Origin: CAYVUV01 sp964455095
Lineage (GTDB): Bacteria; Desulfobacterota; Binatia; HRBIN30; CADEER01
Reading direction: 5' to 3'
DNA: 12,177 nt
NCBI GenBank assembly: GCA_964455095.1
Contig: CAYVUV010000155.1
Location: forward strand, 1 to 12,177
Below, one piece after another: positions 1 through 7,342 of this stretch. Within the stretch, counting starts at the first letter, position 1. Every line of letters starts with the position of its first letter. Below the pieces are notes generated by a model that was given only the letters and a program-made list of their open reading frames with translations, had not been told where the DNA came from and ran no database searches. A program made the position numbers and the translations under genes.

Positions 1-37
1 TCCTCCCCCTCGACGGGGGAGGATTGAGGTGGGGTGA
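1..37. repeat. GC-rich hairpin repeat at the window edge
   Basis: A perfect 9-bp inverted repeat (TCCTCCCCC at 1-9, GGGGGAGGA at 15-23) encloses a 5-nt loop and is followed by TTGAGGTGGGG. It lies about 60 bp beyond the stop of the small minus-strand gene. It resembles in style the palindromes at 8179-8328 and 10380-10468, but the arm sequence and tail differ, so I treat it as another repeat type. It could help end transcription, although no T-tract follows the stem on either strand. The left part may be cut off by the window edge. Confidence 0.5.
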
Positions 38-83
38 TTCGAAGAGGTTTCGACCGTTCGTCCCGACGGGCGGACCCCGCTGG

Positions 84-386
84 CTACCAGCAGAACAGCG
101 CGACGTTGCCGCCGTCGGGCCGGCAATGGTGCGCGAAGCGCACGCCGCTCGGCTCCTGGCGATCGGTCTGCGCCGTGTCCTCGGGCACCAGCGGCGCCCA
201 CTCGGGGTCCTCGCGATCGGCGAACATGATCGCGATCAGTGCGACGAGCGCGACGGTGCCGGCGATGGCACCGCTGATGATCAAGGGCAAGGTGTAGTCG
301 TTGCCCGCGCGGGCCGGGCGCGGCCACGCCATCATCAGCACGAACGCCAAGGCGACCACCGCTGCCACCACTCGATTCCGCCTCAT
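84..386 (-). CDS. small exported or membrane protein, unknown function
   Basis: This is a 100-residue protein I do not recognise. It begins with a basic, strongly hydrophobic stretch ending in ARA-G (about residues 1-27), which looks like a cleavable signal peptide. A second hydrophobic span follows at about residues 33-55 (LPLIISGAIAGTVALVALIA). The product is therefore either an exported protein with one membrane anchor or a two-span hairpin. The remaining 45 residues are acidic to neutral, with Cys88 and Cys99 near the C-terminus. I chose the ATG at 386 because AGGAGGT lies four bases upstream (391-397) and the signal peptide starts there; the open frame extends to 497 but that part is the 10-bp repeat and non-coding-looking sequence. 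A 5-bp inverted repeat (399-403/410-414) sits just upstream of the ribosome binding site. It is on the same strand as the channel gene but about 100 bp downstream of it, so co-transcription is uncertain. Confidence 0.65.
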   Translation of the reverse strand: MRRNRVVAAVVALAFVLMMAWPRPARAGNDYTLPLIISGAIAGTVALVALIAIMFADREDPEWAPLVPEDTAQTDRQEPSGVRFAHHCRPDGGNVALFCW

Positions 387-483
387 TCCGACCTCCTCGT
401 CGAGCTTGATCGACCCTCGCTCCATCCCCCCGTGAGAGGAAAAATGCAAGTGGCTACAACAGACGCCGTCCGGGCAAGCTTCC

Positions 484-3027
484 CTATCCGTGTTCATCCG
501 TGTTCATCCGTGGTTTCTTTTCGTCGGACCCATCGTGCCTTTCGGCCTCACCCTGAGGTGGCACGACGCGCACGCTGACCGTTTCACCCGGTGCCAGGTG
601 CAGGTCGCGCTGCGGAAAGGGAATCGCGATCCCCGCCTCGGTCAAGGCGTGGTAGATGGCCACGCCGAGCGCGCTGCGCAGCGGGACCGAGTCCTCGAAG
701 CGCGCGGTCCAGGCGCGCAACTGGAAGTCGAGCGCGCTGTCGCCGAAAGCGATGAAGAGCGCCACCGGGGCCGGATCCTTCAGCACCAGCGGGTGCGCCG
801 TGGCCACGGCGAGCAGCAGCGCGATGACCCGCTCCGGATCGCTGCCGTACGCGACGCCGACCGAGACGTCGATGCGCCGCATGCGGTCGGACAGCGTCCA
901 GTTGGTCACGGCATCGGCGATCAGATTGGCATTGGGCAGGATGACCTCAGCACCCTCCCACGTGCGCAGCGTGCTCGAGCGAATGCCGATGCGCTTGATC
1001 TCGCCGAACAGCGTGCCGATCTGCACCGCATCGCCGACCTGCACCGGGCGCTCGAAGAGCAGGATCAGGCCGGAGACGAAGTTGTTGATGATGTTCTGCA
1101 GCCCGAAGCCGATGCCGAGACCAAAGGCGCCGGCGAGGATGGTGAACTTGGTCAGGTCGAGCCCGATGGCCGCCAGGCCGAGAAAGAATCCGAGCATGAG
1201 AATCGAGTAGTGCACCAGGTTCGACAGCGCGTACGGCAGGCCGCGCGCCAGGCGCACGCGCGGGTAGACGTCCTCCTTGAGCACGAAGCGGGTGAAGCGC
1301 GAGAGCAGGAACGAGAGCCAGACGGTCACCGCGAAGGCGAGCAGGTCGCTGAGCGACAGCGCGAGGGCGCCGATGCCCAGCTCGGCGTTGAAGGCGGCCG
1401 TGACGGCGTCGACGAGCGGCTCGAAGAGCCCCGCCATGCGCAGCGTCAGCGCGGCCCAGCTGGCGACGGCGATCCAGTTGACCACGCGCATGATGCGCTG
1501 TTGGATGAGCGCCTGGTTGTCCTGCAGCATGTACAGCGCCCGCGCCGGCCGCGAATGCAGCGCGGCGACGACGACGCCTTCGAGGACACGAAAGCCGGCG
1601 AACAGGGCCACGGCCATGTAGCTGCTGAAGAGCACGGTGCCGGCGACGAGGTCGGCCAGCCGCATGAACCCGAGCACGGTCGCCAGGAGGGCGAAGGCGA
1701 GCAGCACGAAGAGTCCCCGCACCAGCCGTTCGATCCAGCGCTCGTACTGCGGCTGCGCGGCGAGGGCCGAGATGTGCTCGAGGCGCCCCGAGCGCGCCAG
1801 CCAGGCGAGGAAGAGGACCGCGCCCGTGATCTCGAGAAAAAACACGATCTGGTCGAGCTCCGGTACGCCGGCGGTGAGGCCGCGCAAGCGGTCGGCGGCG
1901 AACAGCCCGGTCTGCGCATAGAGCGCGATTCTGAGCGGCGGGTCGATCAGCTGCGGCAGCATGCGCAGCATCGGCACGATGCCCAGCAAGGCGATTGCCT
2001 GACGCAGAAACTGCGGCAAGCGCGGGTCAGTCCACAGGATCGCGAAGAGCGTGAGCAGCAGGGCCGAAGAGACCGGCTTGTGGAAGACCATCGCGACCCG
2101 CGCCAGACTGCGGTCCTTCTCGATCCACCGCTGCGTGCGCGACTGCGCGCGGCGCAAGAACCAGATCAAGGCGCCAAACAAGGCGACGAAGAACGGGATG
2201 CGCGACGATTGATTGACCACGTAGTCGCGGGCGGTGGCGAGCTCGGGCGCCACCGCCGCGCGCAGTCGCCCCGGCGTCTCGCTCCAGCCGTCGAGGGTCG
2301 GACGCCAACTCCACAGTGGCAGACTGTCGCGCACGAACAGGCGGCGCACCAGGTGCTTGCGCGCCTTGGTCAGATCCGACAGCGCCTTGTCGACTTGCGC
2401 GGTTTGCCCGACCACGGCGTCGAGGGCGGCCAACGTGCGGGAACGATGGTCCTCGAGCGCTTTGCGCTCGTCGCGCATCGCCGTCAGCGTGTTCTTGATT
2501 CGTTCGAGCAGCGTCGCCGGCCCGCCCGCGGCTTTGACCTCGTCGCGCGTCCGCTGCCAATCCTCGCGCAGGCCGGTCAGGGTGTCGATGGCCCGCTCGA
2601 GGTCGATGGCGCGCTGGGTCAGCAGGGTATTGGCCGCCGCGAGGTCGGTGCGAATCCGTTCCCACGCCGCGACCAGGTCGTCGATCTCGCGAAGGGGCGG
2701 CGCCGTCTCGATCTTCTGCGCCGTCTCCTGGCCGCGAACACGAATCGTCTCCGTCAGTTTCGGGATCCGCTCCGCGATCGCCAGAATCTCGGCCGTCGGC
2801 GCCAACTGATCTTCCATACGCGCCAGCAGCTGGGTCACTTCCTCACCCCGCTTGGCGATCTCGGGCACGGGAATCGCCGCGCGCGGCGTGGCGGCCGGGA
2901 CCGCGGTCGGGTTCGCCTCCGGACCGGACTGCGCCGGCGCGGCGGCCGGCGGCATCGCGACGAGCAGGGCGAGCAGCGCGCAGCGCGCCGCAACGGCGAA
3001 GGCGGGCCCTACACTCGACGCAGGCAT
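484..3027 (-). CDS. large MscS-family mechanosensitive ion channel with N-terminal periplasmic coiled coil
   Basis: This 847-aa membrane protein is a mechanosensitive channel of the MscS superfamily, expected to open under membrane tension and release solutes during hypo-osmotic shock. Residues 1-33 look like a signal peptide. Residues 57-225 are charged, heptad-like and probably a periplasmic coiled coil, as in the long MscK/YjeP-type members. About nine or ten hydrophobic spans follow between 277 and 660. The pore-lining helix is clear (GAFGLGIGFGLQNIINNF, 633-650), followed by the FERPVQVGD turn and the cytoplasmic beta and alpha/beta domains to about 810. The ATG at 3027 has GGAGGT just upstream; the open frame continues to 3978 on this strand only because it opposes the transporter gene. 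The last residues, from about 837 (KKPRMNTDEHG), are encoded by a dispersed repeat and are probably dispensable. It is divergent from the transporter operon. It is much longer than classical MscS (about 286 aa). The channel family is secure; the exact subfamily is less so. Confidence 0.93.
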   Translation of the reverse strand: MPASSVGPAFAVAARCALLALLVAMPPAAAPAQSGPEANPTAVPAATPRAAIPVPEIAKRGEEVTQLLARMEDQLAPTAEILAIAERIPKLTETIRVRGQETAQKIETAPPLREIDDLVAAWERIRTDLAAANTLLTQRAIDLERAIDTLTGLREDWQRTRDEVKAAGGPATLLERIKNTLTAMRDERKALEDHRSRTLAALDAVVGQTAQVDKALSDLTKARKHLVRRLFVRDSLPLWSWRPTLDGWSETPGRLRAAVAPELATARDYVVNQSSRIPFFVALFGALIWFLRRAQSRTQRWIEKDRSLARVAMVFHKPVSSALLLTLFAILWTDPRLPQFLRQAIALLGIVPMLRMLPQLIDPPLRIALYAQTGLFAADRLRGLTAGVPELDQIVFFLEITGAVLFLAWLARSGRLEHISALAAQPQYERWIERLVRGLFVLLAFALLATVLGFMRLADLVAGTVLFSSYMAVALFAGFRVLEGVVVAALHSRPARALYMLQDNQALIQQRIMRVVNWIAVASWAALTLRMAGLFEPLVDAVTAAFNAELGIGALALSLSDLLAFAVTVWLSFLLSRFTRFVLKEDVYPRVRLARGLPYALSNLVHYSILMLGFFLGLAAIGLDLTKFTILAGAFGLGIGFGLQNIINNFVSGLILLFERPVQVGDAVQIGTLFGEIKRIGIRSSTLRTWEGAEVILPNANLIADAVTNWTLSDRMRRIDVSVGVAYGSDPERVIALLLAVATAHPLVLKDPAPVALFIAFGDSALDFQLRAWTARFEDSVPLRSALGVAIYHALTEAGIAIPFPQRDLHLAPGETVSVRVVPPQGEAERHDGSDEKKPRMNTDEHG
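486..518 (-). repeat. dispersed repeat with 10-bp period overlapping the channel stop codon
   Basis: On the plus strand ATCCGTGTTC occurs at 486-495 and again at 496-505, followed by ATCCGTGG at 506-513 and TTTCTTTTC. Read on the minus strand this is AAACCACGGATGAACACGG and onwards. It encodes the final KKPRMNTDEHG of the channel protein, and the stop codon (484-486) falls at its edge. From memory, this short unit is seen between and at the ends of genes in many unrelated environmental bacterial genomes. Only one locus is visible here. Confidence 0.6.
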
Positions 3028-3169
3028 GGGACCTCCGGCTAGTAGGGGATACGGCGCCGGCTGGCAATAGCGACGCGCGGCACGGGCAGGCCCGACCGGC
3101 TCGTCCTCCCCGTTGACATGCAGGGCTGCGGCAAGGAGGATCGGCGCTGCGCGGATGGGGATGTAGCGG
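3028..3169. promoter_or_regulatory. divergent intergenic region between channel gene and transporter operon
   Basis: This 142-bp gap separates two divergently transcribed units, so it should hold promoters for both. Next to the channel start only the ribosome binding site (GGAGGT, 3031-3036 on the minus strand) is convincing. On the plus strand a TTGACA hexamer at 3113-3118 is the best promoter-like element. The bases before the transporter ATG are GA-rich (AAGGAGGAT at 3133-3141, then GGATGGGGATG), but no well-spaced ribosome binding site is obvious. I see no clear operator, riboswitch or terminator. Confidence 0.4.
3113..3141 (+). promoter_or_regulatory. weak candidate promoter for the transporter operon
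   Basis: A perfect TTGACA -35 hexamer (3113-3118) is followed after 17 bp by GAGGAT (3136-3141), which matches the -10 consensus at only three of six positions. The spacing and the position about 30 bp upstream of the substrate-binding protein start fit a promoter. The poor -10 element and the high GC content make chance plausible. Confidence 0.25.
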
Positions 3170-5152
3170 ATGTGGACGCTGATCAAGCGGCTCTCTCTGG
3201 GCGTCATACTGCTCGCCGCGGCGTCCGCGGTCCTGCTGCTGTCCGACACTACCCGCCGCCGCGGCGCCCCGGCGCGCCTGCCGCGCCTGGTGATCATGCA
3301 GCACGCCTCGCAGACGATCATCGACGACGGCGTGCGCGGCATGGTCGACGGCCTGGCCGCGGCGGGGTTTGTCGACGGGCGGTCGGTGACGATCCGGCGT
3401 TTCAACGCCGAAGGCGACATGCCGACGGGCAACGCCATCGCCAAGGAGATCACCGGTGGTGGGTACGACCTGATCCTGACAGCGACGACGGTGAGCCTGC
3501 AGAATGTCGCCAACGCCAACCAGAGCGGCAAGACCCGCCACGTGTTTGCGTTGGTGACGGACCCGATCGCCGCGGGCGTCGGCATCACCGGCCCACGCCC
3601 CGACCAGCACCCGCCGCACATGATTGGCTTCGGCACCATGCAACCGGTGCGCGAGACCTTCGCGCTCGCCCGCCAGACGTTTCCCGGCCTGCGCCGCGTC
3701 GGCGAGGTGTGGAACCCGTCCGAAGCCAATGCCGAGGCGCAGACCGTGTTGGCGCGCGCCGTGTGCAAGGAGCTCGGCATCGAGCTGCTCGAGGCCAATG
3801 CCGACAGCTCGGCCGGCGTCGGCGAAGCAGCGGGCGCGCTGGTGGCGCGCGGGGCCGAGGCGATCTGGGTGCCGGGCGACGTGACCGTGCTGACGGCGGT
3901 CGATGCGGTCGTCTCGGCGGCGCGCAGCGGTGGCATTCCCGTCTTCACCAGCATCCCGGGCAGTGCGCAGAAGGGCACGTTGTTCGACGTCGGGGCCAGC
4001 TACCACGAGGTCGGCCGCCTGGCCGGCGCGCTGGCGGCGCGGATCCTGAACGGCGCCGACCCGGCGACGATCGGCGTGACCAACGTCATGCCGCAGACGA
4101 CCGCGATCAACCTGACCGCGCTGCAGGGCCTGCACGATGCGTGGCGATTTCCGCCCGCGGTCCTGGAGGCGGCGGACACGATCATCGACGAGAAGGGGGT
4201 ACACCAGCGGGCGGCGGCGACGCCGGTGGCAGTGGCGCAAGCGCCGGCCAGGCGCTGGAAGATCGACATGCTGCAGTACGTCAACGTGCAGGACGTCGAG
4301 GACGCCGAGCGCGGCATGCGCGACGGGCTGATCAAGTCCGCGCTGGTCGAGGGGCGCGACTTCGCCCTGACGGTGCGCAACGCGCAGGGCGACATGCCGA
4401 CGCTCAGCGCCCTGGTCGACGCCGCGCTGACCGACGGCACGGACCTGCTGATGACGCTCTCCACGCCGACCCTGCAAGCGGCCATTCACCGGGCACCGGG
4501 TGTGCCGATCGTGTTCACCTTCGTCGCCGACGCCGTCGCCGCCGGCGCCGGGCGCAGCAACACCGAGCATCTGCCCAACGTCACGGGCGTGCCGACCGCG
4601 GCGGCGTACGAGGATCTGCTGGCGATCATCCGCCAGTGCCTGCCGCACGCGCGGCGCCTGGGGACGCTGTTCGTGCCCTCGGAGACCAACTCCGAATACA
4701 ACAAGCACGCCGTCGAACAGGCGGCGCCGCGCTACGGTTTCGAGCTGGTCAGCGTGCCGGTCAACACCAGCTCCGAGGTCTCGGATGCCGCCCTGTCCCT
4801 GCTGGCGCGCGGCATCGACGCGGTGTGTCAGGCGGGCAGCAACTTGACCACGGCGGCCTTCGCCAGCATCGCACTGCCGGCGCAACGCGCCGGTGTGCCG
4901 GTGTTCGGCTTCCTGAGCAGCGACGCGGCCAACGGCGCGGCAGTGGTGGTGGCGCGCGACTACTACGAAGGCGGCGTGCAGGCCGGTGCGCTGGCGGCGC
5001 GCATCATGCGCGGCGAGTCGCCGGCGGCGATGCCGTTTGAGCCCGTGCGCGGCAAGCGTATCCTGGTCAACCTCGACGCCGCGCGGGCGGCGGGGATTGT
5101 GATTCCGGCCGCCGTGCGCGCGCAGGCGGCGCACGTGATCGGCAAGGAGTGA
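3170..5152 (+). CDS. double-module ABC substrate-binding protein (two ABC_sub_bind domains)
   Basis: This 660-aa protein is the extracytoplasmic receptor of the ABC importer encoded downstream. It contains two tandem copies of the ABC_sub_bind (PF04392-type) fold, at about residues 39-345 and 364-655, where family members normally have one and are about 320 aa long. The copies align by eye: RGMVDGL/RGMRDGL, NAEGDMPT (79-86)/NAQGDMPT (404-411), DPIAAGVG/DAVAAGAG, NPSEANAE (182-189)/VPSETNSE (502-509) and AGALAARIL/AGALAARIM. The N-terminus has one hydrophobic span (about 8-25) with no lipobox Cys and no clear cleavage site, which suggests a membrane-anchored receptor. The ATG at 3170 precedes that span directly. 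Characterised members of this transporter type (streptococcal TrpXYZ) take up tryptophan, but the substrate here cannot be read from the sequence. The second copy has a more typical C-terminal end (EPVRGKRILVNLDAARAAGI), so the first may have diverged. Confidence 0.9.
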   Translation: MWTLIKRLSLGVILLAAASAVLLLSDTTRRRGAPARLPRLVIMQHASQTIIDDGVRGMVDGLAAAGFVDGRSVTIRRFNAEGDMPTGNAIAKEITGGGYDLILTATTVSLQNVANANQSGKTRHVFALVTDPIAAGVGITGPRPDQHPPHMIGFGTMQPVRETFALARQTFPGLRRVGEVWNPSEANAEAQTVLARAVCKELGIELLEANADSSAGVGEAAGALVARGAEAIWVPGDVTVLTAVDAVVSAARSGGIPVFTSIPGSAQKGTLFDVGASYHEVGRLAGALAARILNGADPATIGVTNVMPQTTAINLTALQGLHDAWRFPPAVLEAADTIIDEKGVHQRAAATPVAVAQAPARRWKIDMLQYVNVQDVEDAERGMRDGLIKSALVEGRDFALTVRNAQGDMPTLSALVDAALTDGTDLLMTLSTPTLQAAIHRAPGVPIVFTFVADAVAAGAGRSNTEHLPNVTGVPTAAAYEDLLAIIRQCLPHARRLGTLFVPSETNSEYNKHAVEQAAPRYGFELVSVPVNTSSEVSDAALSLLARGIDAVCQAGSNLTTAAFASIALPAQRAGVPVFGFLSSDAANGAAVVVARDYYEGGVQAGALAARIMRGESPAAMPFEPVRGKRILVNLDAARAAGIVIPAAVRAQAAHVIGKE

Positions 5153-5177
5153 GGGGCGGACCGGCGGGCGCAGGGCT

Positions 5178-6416
5178 ATGGAGATCAACAGACGCAAGAC
5201 GGAGGCGGGCGAGGAGGTGGTGGTCAGCGGCCGGCTCGATGCCTACTGGGCCGACCATCTGAGCGGCGCGCTCGACGAGGTAATTCGCGGCGGGGCCGAC
5301 CATATCCGCCTCGACATGGCCGCGGTCGTCTACATGAGCTCGGTCGGCATTCGCGTCTTGCTCAAGGTCTACAAGCAGGTACAGCGGCTGAACGGGTCGT
5401 TCGGGGTATCGAACCCGTCGCCGGCGGTGCGCGGCGTGCTCGAGCTGGCGGGGCTCGAAGTCTTGCTCGCCCAGAGCCCGGTTGGGGCAGAGCAGGGCGC
5501 CGGGGCAGAGAGATCCGTGCGGCGCGTCGCGCACGGCGGCGTCGAGCTCGAAGTGTTCGACACCGCCCCGGGTGCGGTGGTCGACTGTCGCGTCATCGGC
5601 ACTGCCGCCGCGTTGTCCGGCGGACGCTTCAAGTCCGCCGGGTGCTCGCCGCTGGCGATCCGGCAAGACATCATGGCGCTCGGGTTGGGCGCGTTCGGCG
5701 GCGGCTTCGACGACTGTCGCGAGCGCTTCGGCGAGTTCCTCGCCGCGGGCGGTGCGGCGGCGTATCTGCCCACGGACGAATCGGGCATGCCGGATTCGTC
5801 GTGCGCCACCGGGGCGTTCGTTCCCGAGCTGCAGGTGTTGTACGCGCTGGTGTGCGAAGGACGGCCCGCCTGCGTCGCGCGCTTCGAGGCCGGAGGAACC
5901 GGGCGCATCGGCTTGAACGCGCTGGCTGACGCCGCGCTTGCGGTGGCCGGGACCGATGCCGCAGCGCTGGTGGTGGTGGCGGAGTCGGCCGGTCTGATCG
6001 GCGCGGCGCTGCGGCGCTCGCCGGCGGCCGGCCCCTTCAGCTTCGACATGCCGGGCCTGCGCCAGTGGCTGTCGTTTACGTCCGAGCGCGCCTTTGTGCG
6101 CAGCACGGCCTGCGTCGCCGGCGTCGTGGCGCGCCAGGCGAGCGGCCAGCTCGCCGCGGTGCTGCGGCCGCTCGGCGGCGGGTCTTCGCTGCTCGGCCAT
6201 TTCCATGCGGCGGCGTTCTCCTACCGCCCGCTGCGCAAGGGCGCCATCGCGCTCGAGGCCACCGTGACGGGTCTGTTCGAGGGCGAGCGCCTGCAGGGCC
6301 TGCTGCACCTGGTCAACGACGACCGCGAGATCGTCGGCGGCGGCGAGAGCGAGCTGGCGCGCGGCGCCTGCTGGATCGCGCCGATCGCCTCGGTCGATGG
6401 GGTGGCGCTGTCATGA
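5178..6416 (+). CDS. STAS-domain protein fused to an unrecognised cysteine-rich C-terminal region
   Basis: Residues 1-100 of this 412-aa protein form a STAS (anti-sigma antagonist-like) domain. The strand-helix pattern is right, and MSSVGIRVLL (53-62) corresponds to the phosphorylatable serine loop of SpoIIAA/RsbV proteins, with Ser54 or Ser55 the likely target. Residues 110-412 match nothing I recognise. They are soluble-looking, begin with a hinge rich in Gly, Ala and Glu, and hold all eight cysteines of the protein (about 137, 156, 180, 209, 226, 232, 312, 398). There is no signal peptide or membrane span, so it should be cytoplasmic. The gene starts 25 bp after the binding-protein gene and its stop overlaps the permease start in ATGA, so it is very probably co-translated with the transporter. 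By analogy with STAS domains on SulP carriers it could regulate the transporter; alternatively it could act in the partner switch encoded at 8334-10281. Both are inference. Confidence 0.85.
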   Translation: MEINRRKTEAGEEVVVSGRLDAYWADHLSGALDEVIRGGADHIRLDMAAVVYMSSVGIRVLLKVYKQVQRLNGSFGVSNPSPAVRGVLELAGLEVLLAQSPVGAEQGAGAERSVRRVAHGGVELEVFDTAPGAVVDCRVIGTAAALSGGRFKSAGCSPLAIRQDIMALGLGAFGGGFDDCRERFGEFLAAGGAAAYLPTDESGMPDSSCATGAFVPELQVLYALVCEGRPACVARFEAGGTGRIGLNALADAALAVAGTDAAALVVVAESAGLIGAALRRSPAAGPFSFDMPGLRQWLSFTSERAFVRSTACVAGVVARQASGQLAAVLRPLGGGSSLLGHFHAAAFSYRPLRKGAIALEATVTGLFEGERLQGLLHLVNDDREIVGGGESELARGACWIAPIASVDGVALS

Positions 6417-7342
6417 CGCTGCTCATCGGCGCCTGGACCATCGGCCTGATCCTCTCGCTGCTGGCGCTCGGCGTGTTCATCAGCTTTCGCGTCTTCAAGT
6501 TTCCCGACATCACGGCCGACGGGTCGATCACGCTGGGCGCGGCGGTGGCGGCCGTGTTGTTGGTGCGCGGCAGCTCGCCGATCGCGGCGACCGCGGCGGG
6601 CTTCGCGGCCGGGATGGTCGCCGGCGCGACGACCGGAATTCTCCACACCAAGTTCAACATCAACGGCCTGCTCTCCGGTATCCTGGTCATGACCGCGCTG
6701 TACTCCGTCAACCTGCGCGTCATGGGGCGCAGCAACGTGCCGCTGCTCAACGTGCACACGCTGGCCAGCGACGGCGAACACCTCGGCCGCTGGCTGCTCG
6801 GCGGCGCCGATACGGTCGCCGTGCTCGGCTGGCAGGTGGCGGTGCGCGATGCCTTCTCGCTCGGCCTCAGCGCGCTGTTGATCGCCGTCGTGGCGGGGCT
6901 GGTCTACGCCTTCTTCCGCACCAATCTGGGCACGGCGATGCGCGCCACCGGCGACAACGACCAGATGATCCGCGCCCTCGGCGTCAACGTCGGCAACATG
7001 ATCATCCTCGGCCTGGCGCTCTCCAACGGGTTGATCGCGGCGGCCGGCGCGCTGCTGGCGCAGTACCAGGGCTTCGCCGATGTGCAGATGGGCATCGGCA
7101 TGGTGGTCTGGGGCCTGGCCAGCGTCATCATCGGCGAAGCGCTGGTCGGCAGCCGCCAGCTCGGGCTGATCATCGTCGGGGCGGTCATGGGCTCGGTGCT
7201 GTTTCGACTGCTGGTGGCGATCGCGCTGCGTGCCGGGCTGAATCCGAACGACCTGAAGCTGGTCACGGCGCTGTTCGTCTTTGCCGCCCTGGTCTTACCG
7301 GGCATGTTGAGCCGACTGCGGCGGAAGGCGTCGCATGCTTGA
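6413..7342 (+). CDS. ABC transporter permease, BPD_transp_2 type
   Basis: This 309-aa integral membrane protein is the membrane channel subunit of the importer. It has roughly eight hydrophobic segments, starting at about 3-25, 40-52, 56-76 and 86-102 and ending at about 282-300. The conserved FPDITADGSITLGAAV (30-45) and the cytoplasmic loop GTAMRATGDNDQMIRALGVN (173-192), which would couple to the ATPase, are typical of the permeases that pair with ABC_sub_bind receptors. The length is normal for the family. The ATG at 6413 overlaps the STAS gene stop by four bases (ATGA), which indicates translational coupling; the open frame extends upstream but only as a shadow of the STAS gene. It probably works as a homodimer, since only one permease gene is present. 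Confidence 0.93.
   Translation: MTLLIGAWTIGLILSLLALGVFISFRVFKFPDITADGSITLGAAVAAVLLVRGSSPIAATAAGFAAGMVAGATTGILHTKFNINGLLSGILVMTALYSVNLRVMGRSNVPLLNVHTLASDGEHLGRWLLGGADTVAVLGWQVAVRDAFSLGLSALLIAVVAGLVYAFFRTNLGTAMRATGDNDQMIRALGVNVGNMIILGLALSNGLIAAAGALLAQYQGFADVQMGIGMVVWGLASVIIGEALVGSRQLGLIIVGAVMGSVLFRLLVAIALRAGLNPNDLKLVTALFVFAALVLPGMLSRLRRKASHA

Noticed and set aside
536..565. CCTCACCCTGAGGTG, like a palindromic repeat seen in some alphaproteobacteria
   Set aside because: Only a short match, lying inside the channel coding sequence and with no second copy here; probably coincidence.
490..3042. 850-codon plus-strand open frame opposite the channel gene
   Set aside because: It is very rich in Arg, Glu, Gln and Asp with no domain pattern; it is the antisense shadow of the channel coding sequence.
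3039..3067. Promoter-like pair TTGCCA and TACTAG, 17 bp apart, on the minus strand before the channel gene
   Set aside because: The -10 hexamer touches the ribosome binding site, so transcription would start inside or after it and the binding site could not be used.
3028..3978. Open minus-strand extension upstream of the channel start
   Set aside because: It is antisense to the start of the substrate-binding protein gene, has no channel-like content, and a good ribosome binding site and signal peptide place the start at 3027.
2843..5197. 784-codon open frame on the minus strand opposite the substrate-binding protein
   Set aside because: The translation is His/Arg/Ala-rich and low in hydrophobic pattern, typical of the opposite strand of a GC-rich gene. 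The plus-strand gene has clear duplicated family motifs.
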